DNA of 64,000 nt, from positions 335,328-399,327 of the forward strand of contig NZ_JAMXMX010000004.1 in NCBI RefSeq assembly GCF_024055725.1. The letters run 5' to 3'. The first letter of the stretch is position 1; the number at the start of each line of letters is the position of its first letter. The translations under genes and the position numbers were made by a program. Below, one piece after another: positions 61,149 to 64,000 of this stretch. The stretch comes from Actinoallomurus spadix. Its GTDB lineage: Bacteria > Actinomycetota > Actinomycetes > Streptosporangiales > Streptosporangiaceae. Under the pieces are notes generated by a model. It did not search any database. It saw only the letters and a list, made by a program, of their open reading frames with translations, and had not been told where the DNA came from.

Positions 61149-63965
61149 ATGGCACTCCCCCGCCCGCGGGCGCTCCCGCCCGCGCTCCCCCGCCCCCTCC
61201 GTCTCCTCAGGTCCGCGCGCTCCCGCCCCCTGCGTGTTCTCACTCCCGCGCTCGTCCTGCTGGGCGCGCTGTCCCTCCCCGCCCCCGCGAGCGCCGCCGC
61301 GCTCGTCTCCGACCCCGCCTCCCTGGTCAACCCGCTCCTCGGCACGACCAACGGCGGCAACGACTTCCCCGGCGCCGACGTCCCGTTCGGCATGCTGCAG
61401 TGGAGTCCCGACACGTCCAGCCGCGCGCTGGGCGGTGGTTACTCCTACAACAGCTCCACGATCACCGGCTTCAGCCTGACCCACATGGCCGGACCGGGCT
61501 GCGGCGCGTACGGTGACGTGCCGATCATGCCGACGACCGGTGCGGTGAGCAGCCCGGGGTCGGCGAGTTCGGCGTACGCCCACGCGAACGAGTCGGCCTC
61601 CCCCGGGTACTACGGCGTGACGCTCGGCAACGGCGTCAAGACCGAGCTCACCACCACGACGCGCGGCGGCATCGGCCGCTTCACCTTCCCGTCCACCACA
61701 CAGGCGAACCTGCTGTTCAAGCTGACCGGCAGCCAGAACGGCGACTCCGCGACGACCTGGCAGACCGTCGGGAACACCGAGGTCGCCGGCTCGGTGACCA
61801 GCGGCCGCTTCTGCGGCGCCGGCAACTCCTACACGCTGCACTTCTCGGTGGCGTTCGACCACCCGTTCAGCACCGGGACCTGGCTCGCGTCCGGCGTGCA
61901 GGCCGGCGCCCGGCGGCTGGCGCAGCGGTCGACCGCGAGCGCCACCCGCGCCGCCGTGTCGCCGCACGCGGCGGACCGGCCCGGACGGCCTCGCCTGCAC
62001 GGCCCGGCGGCGAGCACGGCGGCGCCGCTGGCCGCTCCGAACGGCGGGTACCTGACGTTCGACACGACCGCGAACCGCGTGGTGACCGCGCGGGTCGGCA
62101 TCTCGTTCACCTCCGACGCGAACGCGAAGGCCAACCGGGACGCCGAGGTGCCGAACTTCGACTTCGACGCCACCCGTACGGCGGCCCATAACGCCTGGAA
62201 CGGCGTGCTGGGCAGGATCCAGACGGCGGGCGGCACCACCGCGCAGCAGCACGTCTTCTACACGTCCCTGTACCACGCGCTCCTCCACCCCAACGTGTTC
62301 AGCGACGCGAACGGCCAGTACATGGGCTTCGACAACGCCGTGCACACCGCCGCGTCCGGGCACGCGCAGTACGCCAACTACTCGGGCTGGGACATCTACC
62401 GCAGCCAGGCCCAGCTCCTCGGCATGATCGCTCCCGCGCAGGCGAGCGACGTGGCGCAGTCCGCCGTCAACGACTACGCGCAGGGCGGCCGGCTGCCCAA
62501 ATGGGCGCAGGCCAACGGCGAGTCGTACGTCATGGTCGGCGACCCGGCGGCCCCGATCATCGCCGGCATCTACGCGTTCGGCGGCCGGGACTTCGACACG
62601 ACCGCGGCGAAGAACGCGATGATCCATCAGGCGACGGCCGCGAACGACGACCGGCCCGGGCTGAACTACCTGTCGAGCATCGGCTACCTGCCGAGCGACG
62701 GGACGTACGGCTGCTGCAACTACTACGGGTCCGTCTCGACGACCCTGGAGTACGACACGGCCGACTTCGCGGTCGGGGCGTTCGCCGGCGCGCTCGGTGA
62801 CACGGCGAACCAGAAGAAGTTCGTCGACCGCGCGCAGAACTGGAAGAACCTGCTGAACACCTCCAGCGGCTTCATGCAGCCACGTACGGCCAGCGGATCG
62901 TGGGCGGGCGGCTTCTCGCCGACGAGCGGCACCGAGATGGTCGAGGGCACGTCCTGGCAGTACACCGGGATGGTGCCGTTCAACGTCCGCGGCCTGGCGG
63001 ACGCGAAGGGCGGCAACGCCGGGATGGTGGGCTACCTCGACCACGTGCTCGCGGCGTACGACGGCAGCGGCGGCGACCACGCCGACCTCGGCAACGAGCC
63101 GAGCGTCGAACTGCCCTGGGAGTACGACTACGTGGGCCGGCCGTGGCGCACCCAGGAGGTCATCCGGAACGTCCAGAACAAGCTGTGGCCGGACTCCCCC
63201 ACCGGCTGGGGCGTCGGCAACGACGACCTCGGCACGATGAGCGCCTGGTACGTCTGGTCGGCGATGGGGATGTTCCCCGAGACGCCGGGCACCGCCGACC
63301 TGGCCCTGGGCAGCCCGCTGTTCACCCAGGTCGTCATCACCCTCAGCACCGGCAACAAGCTGACCGTCAACGCGCCGCAGGCCGCGACCGACGCGCCGTA
63401 CGTGCAGAGCGCGACCTGGAACGGCAGTGGCTGGAACAACGCCTACCTGCCCGCCTCGGCGGTGACGGCCGGCGGCACGCTGGCCGTCACGCTCGGCACG
63501 ACGGCGAACACGTCCTGGGCGACCGCCGCCTCGTCGGCGCCCCCGTCGTACCCGGGAAGCGGCGGTACGACGACCCGCACCGGCCCGATCACCTCGGGCA
63601 TCGCCGGCAAGTGCGTGGACGTCGCGAACAGCTCCGCCGCGAACGGCGCGCACGTCCAGCTCTACACCTGCAACAACACCAACGCGCAGAAGTGGACCGT
63701 GCAGGGGGACGGCACCCTGACGGCCTTCGGTAAGTGCATGGACGTCGACCAGAGCGGCACCGCCGACGGCACGAAGGTCCAGCTGTACGACTGCAACTCC
63801 ACCGGCGCGCAGCAATGGACCTACGACGCAACGACCAAGGCGCTCGTCAACCCGCAGTCCGGCAAGTGCCTCGACGACCCGAACAGCACCACCACGGACG
63901 GCACCCAGCTGCAGATCTACACCTGCAACAAGACCGCCGCCCAGCAGTGGACACTGCCGGGCTGA
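61149..63965 (+). CDS. Secreted GH92 alpha-mannosidase with C-terminal ricin-type lectin domain
   Basis: The enzyme has 938 residues. An Arg-rich signal peptide ends ALSLPAPASAAA near residue 50. The GH92 N-terminal beta-sandwich starts VNPLLGTTNGGNDFPGADVP and the (alpha/alpha)6 barrel includes YSGWDIYRSQAQLLGMI, GYLPSD, NEPSVELPWEYDYVGRPW and GNDDLGTMSAWYVWSAMGMFP, the GH92 calcium/acid-base region. Residues about 810-938 form one ricin-B trefoil with three QxW-like repeats (AQKWTV, AQQWTY, AQQWTL). GH92 enzymes trim alpha-mannosides from glycans in a Ca2+-dependent manner. A Pro/Arg/Ala-rich insertion (near 61910-62030) in the N domain looks unusual. Confidence 0.92.
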   Translation: MALPRPRALPPALPRPLRLLRSARSRPLRVLTPALVLLGALSLPAPASAAALVSDPASLVNPLLGTTNGGNDFPGADVPFGMLQWSPDTSSRALGGGYSYNSSTITGFSLTHMAGPGCGAYGDVPIMPTTGAVSSPGSASSAYAHANESASPGYYGVTLGNGVKTELTTTTRGGIGRFTFPSTTQANLLFKLTGSQNGDSATTWQTVGNTEVAGSVTSGRFCGAGNSYTLHFSVAFDHPFSTGTWLASGVQAGARRLAQRSTASATRAAVSPHAADRPGRPRLHGPAASTAAPLAAPNGGYLTFDTTANRVVTARVGISFTSDANAKANRDAEVPNFDFDATRTAAHNAWNGVLGRIQTAGGTTAQQHVFYTSLYHALLHPNVFSDANGQYMGFDNAVHTAASGHAQYANYSGWDIYRSQAQLLGMIAPAQASDVAQSAVNDYAQGGRLPKWAQANGESYVMVGDPAAPIIAGIYAFGGRDFDTTAAKNAMIHQATAANDDRPGLNYLSSIGYLPSDGTYGCCNYYGSVSTTLEYDTADFAVGAFAGALGDTANQKKFVDRAQNWKNLLNTSSGFMQPRTASGSWAGGFSPTSGTEMVEGTSWQYTGMVPFNVRGLADAKGGNAGMVGYLDHVLAAYDGSGGDHADLGNEPSVELPWEYDYVGRPWRTQEVIRNVQNKLWPDSPTGWGVGNDDLGTMSAWYVWSAMGMFPETPGTADLALGSPLFTQVVITLSTGNKLTVNAPQAATDAPYVQSATWNGSGWNNAYLPASAVTAGGTLAVTLGTTANTSWATAASSAPPSYPGSGGTTTRTGPITSGIAGKCVDVANSSAANGAHVQLYTCNNTNAQKWTVQGDGTLTAFGKCMDVDQSGTADGTKVQLYDCNSTGAQQWTYDATTKALVNPQSGKCLDDPNSTTTDGTQLQIYTCNKTAAQQWTLPG

Positions 63966-64000
63966 CGCGCCGGGCGGCGGTCTTGTTGCAGGTGTAGATC
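63914..64000. repeat. 29-bp perfect inverted repeat at the end of the GH92 gene
   Basis: The sequence 63914-63942 (start GATCTACACCTGCAACAAGA) is exactly complementary to 63972-64000, with a 29-base spacer holding the GH92 stop codon. The right arm reaches the window edge and may extend. The left arm codes for the last ricin repeat (IYTCNKTAA), so the right arm may be the 3' end of a convergent gene with the same lectin repeat. Confidence 0.85.

Overview
The window is very GC-rich with strongly G/C-ending codons. It carries actinobacterial marker families: DUF3073, DUF5685, a GNAT/acetate-CoA ligase fusion, a LuxR-family ATPase regulator, and a fragment resembling an FxLD-type methyltransferase. 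It is a chromosomal segment of a soil-type actinomycete. Streptosporangiales (for example Thermomonosporaceae) is a guess from gene content, not something the sequence proves. I saw no rRNA, tRNA or CRISPR.

Left part (1-23.6 kb). First come a truncated secreted GDSL hydrolase, a GH15 enzyme, a MarR regulator, a polysaccharide deacetylase, a mannose-6-phosphate-isomerase-like protein and an HSL-type esterase. Then comes a block that looks like a hypoxia/dormancy regulon: a double ferritin-like protein with a broken signal-peptide frame, a CtpF-like P-type ATPase, a HAD protein lacking its nucleophile, a tandem universal stress protein, a GH65 phosphorylase, a complete group 3b [NiFe] hydrogenase operon with its protease and a cyclic-nucleotide-binding protein, a GNAT/NDP-forming acyl-CoA synthetase, and an APH/P-loop kinase fusion. 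Sites resembling DosR/DevR boxes (GGGAC..GNCCC type) lie in four of the intergenic regions of this block.

Middle part (23.6-45.5 kb). A PH-domain membrane protein, a DUF5685 protein with an extraordinary cysteine tail and a formate/nitrite-type transporter come first. Two nearly identical copies of a small Smr-domain gene, in direct orientation, then bracket a lower-GC island. The island holds a tryptophan-dioxygenase-like heme protein, a coupled 34-codon ORF, a PLP aminotransferase and an O-methyltransferase with an extra N-terminal domain. Next are a DUF3073/ArsR/SulP operon, an SDR, an ABM monooxygenase and a LuxR-family regulator. From 38.5 to 45.1 kb the sequence is a rearranged mosaic. 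It contains a 1250-residue repeat protein with polymorphic-toxin features, an inverted, frameshifted copy of its C-terminal third, several gene fragments and a decayed IS3 transposase.

Right part (45.5-64 kb). An NCS1 permease and a divergent FAD amine oxidase precede the most striking locus (48.9-55.7 kb). This is a tight five-gene operon of an NRPS-like A-T-reductase, an aldo/keto reductase, a sulfotransferase, an HK97-fold encapsulin-like shell protein and an MFS exporter. The order suggests that an amino acid is activated and reduced to an aldehyde, reduced again to an alcohol, sulfated (perhaps inside or on a protein nanocompartment), and exported. After it come a patatin-like lipase, a MarR/ABC-exporter pair with a shared operator, two adjacent UbiX-type flavin prenyltransferase paralogs, and a secreted GH92 mannosidase with a ricin-type lectin domain that ends in a long inverted repeat running off the window.
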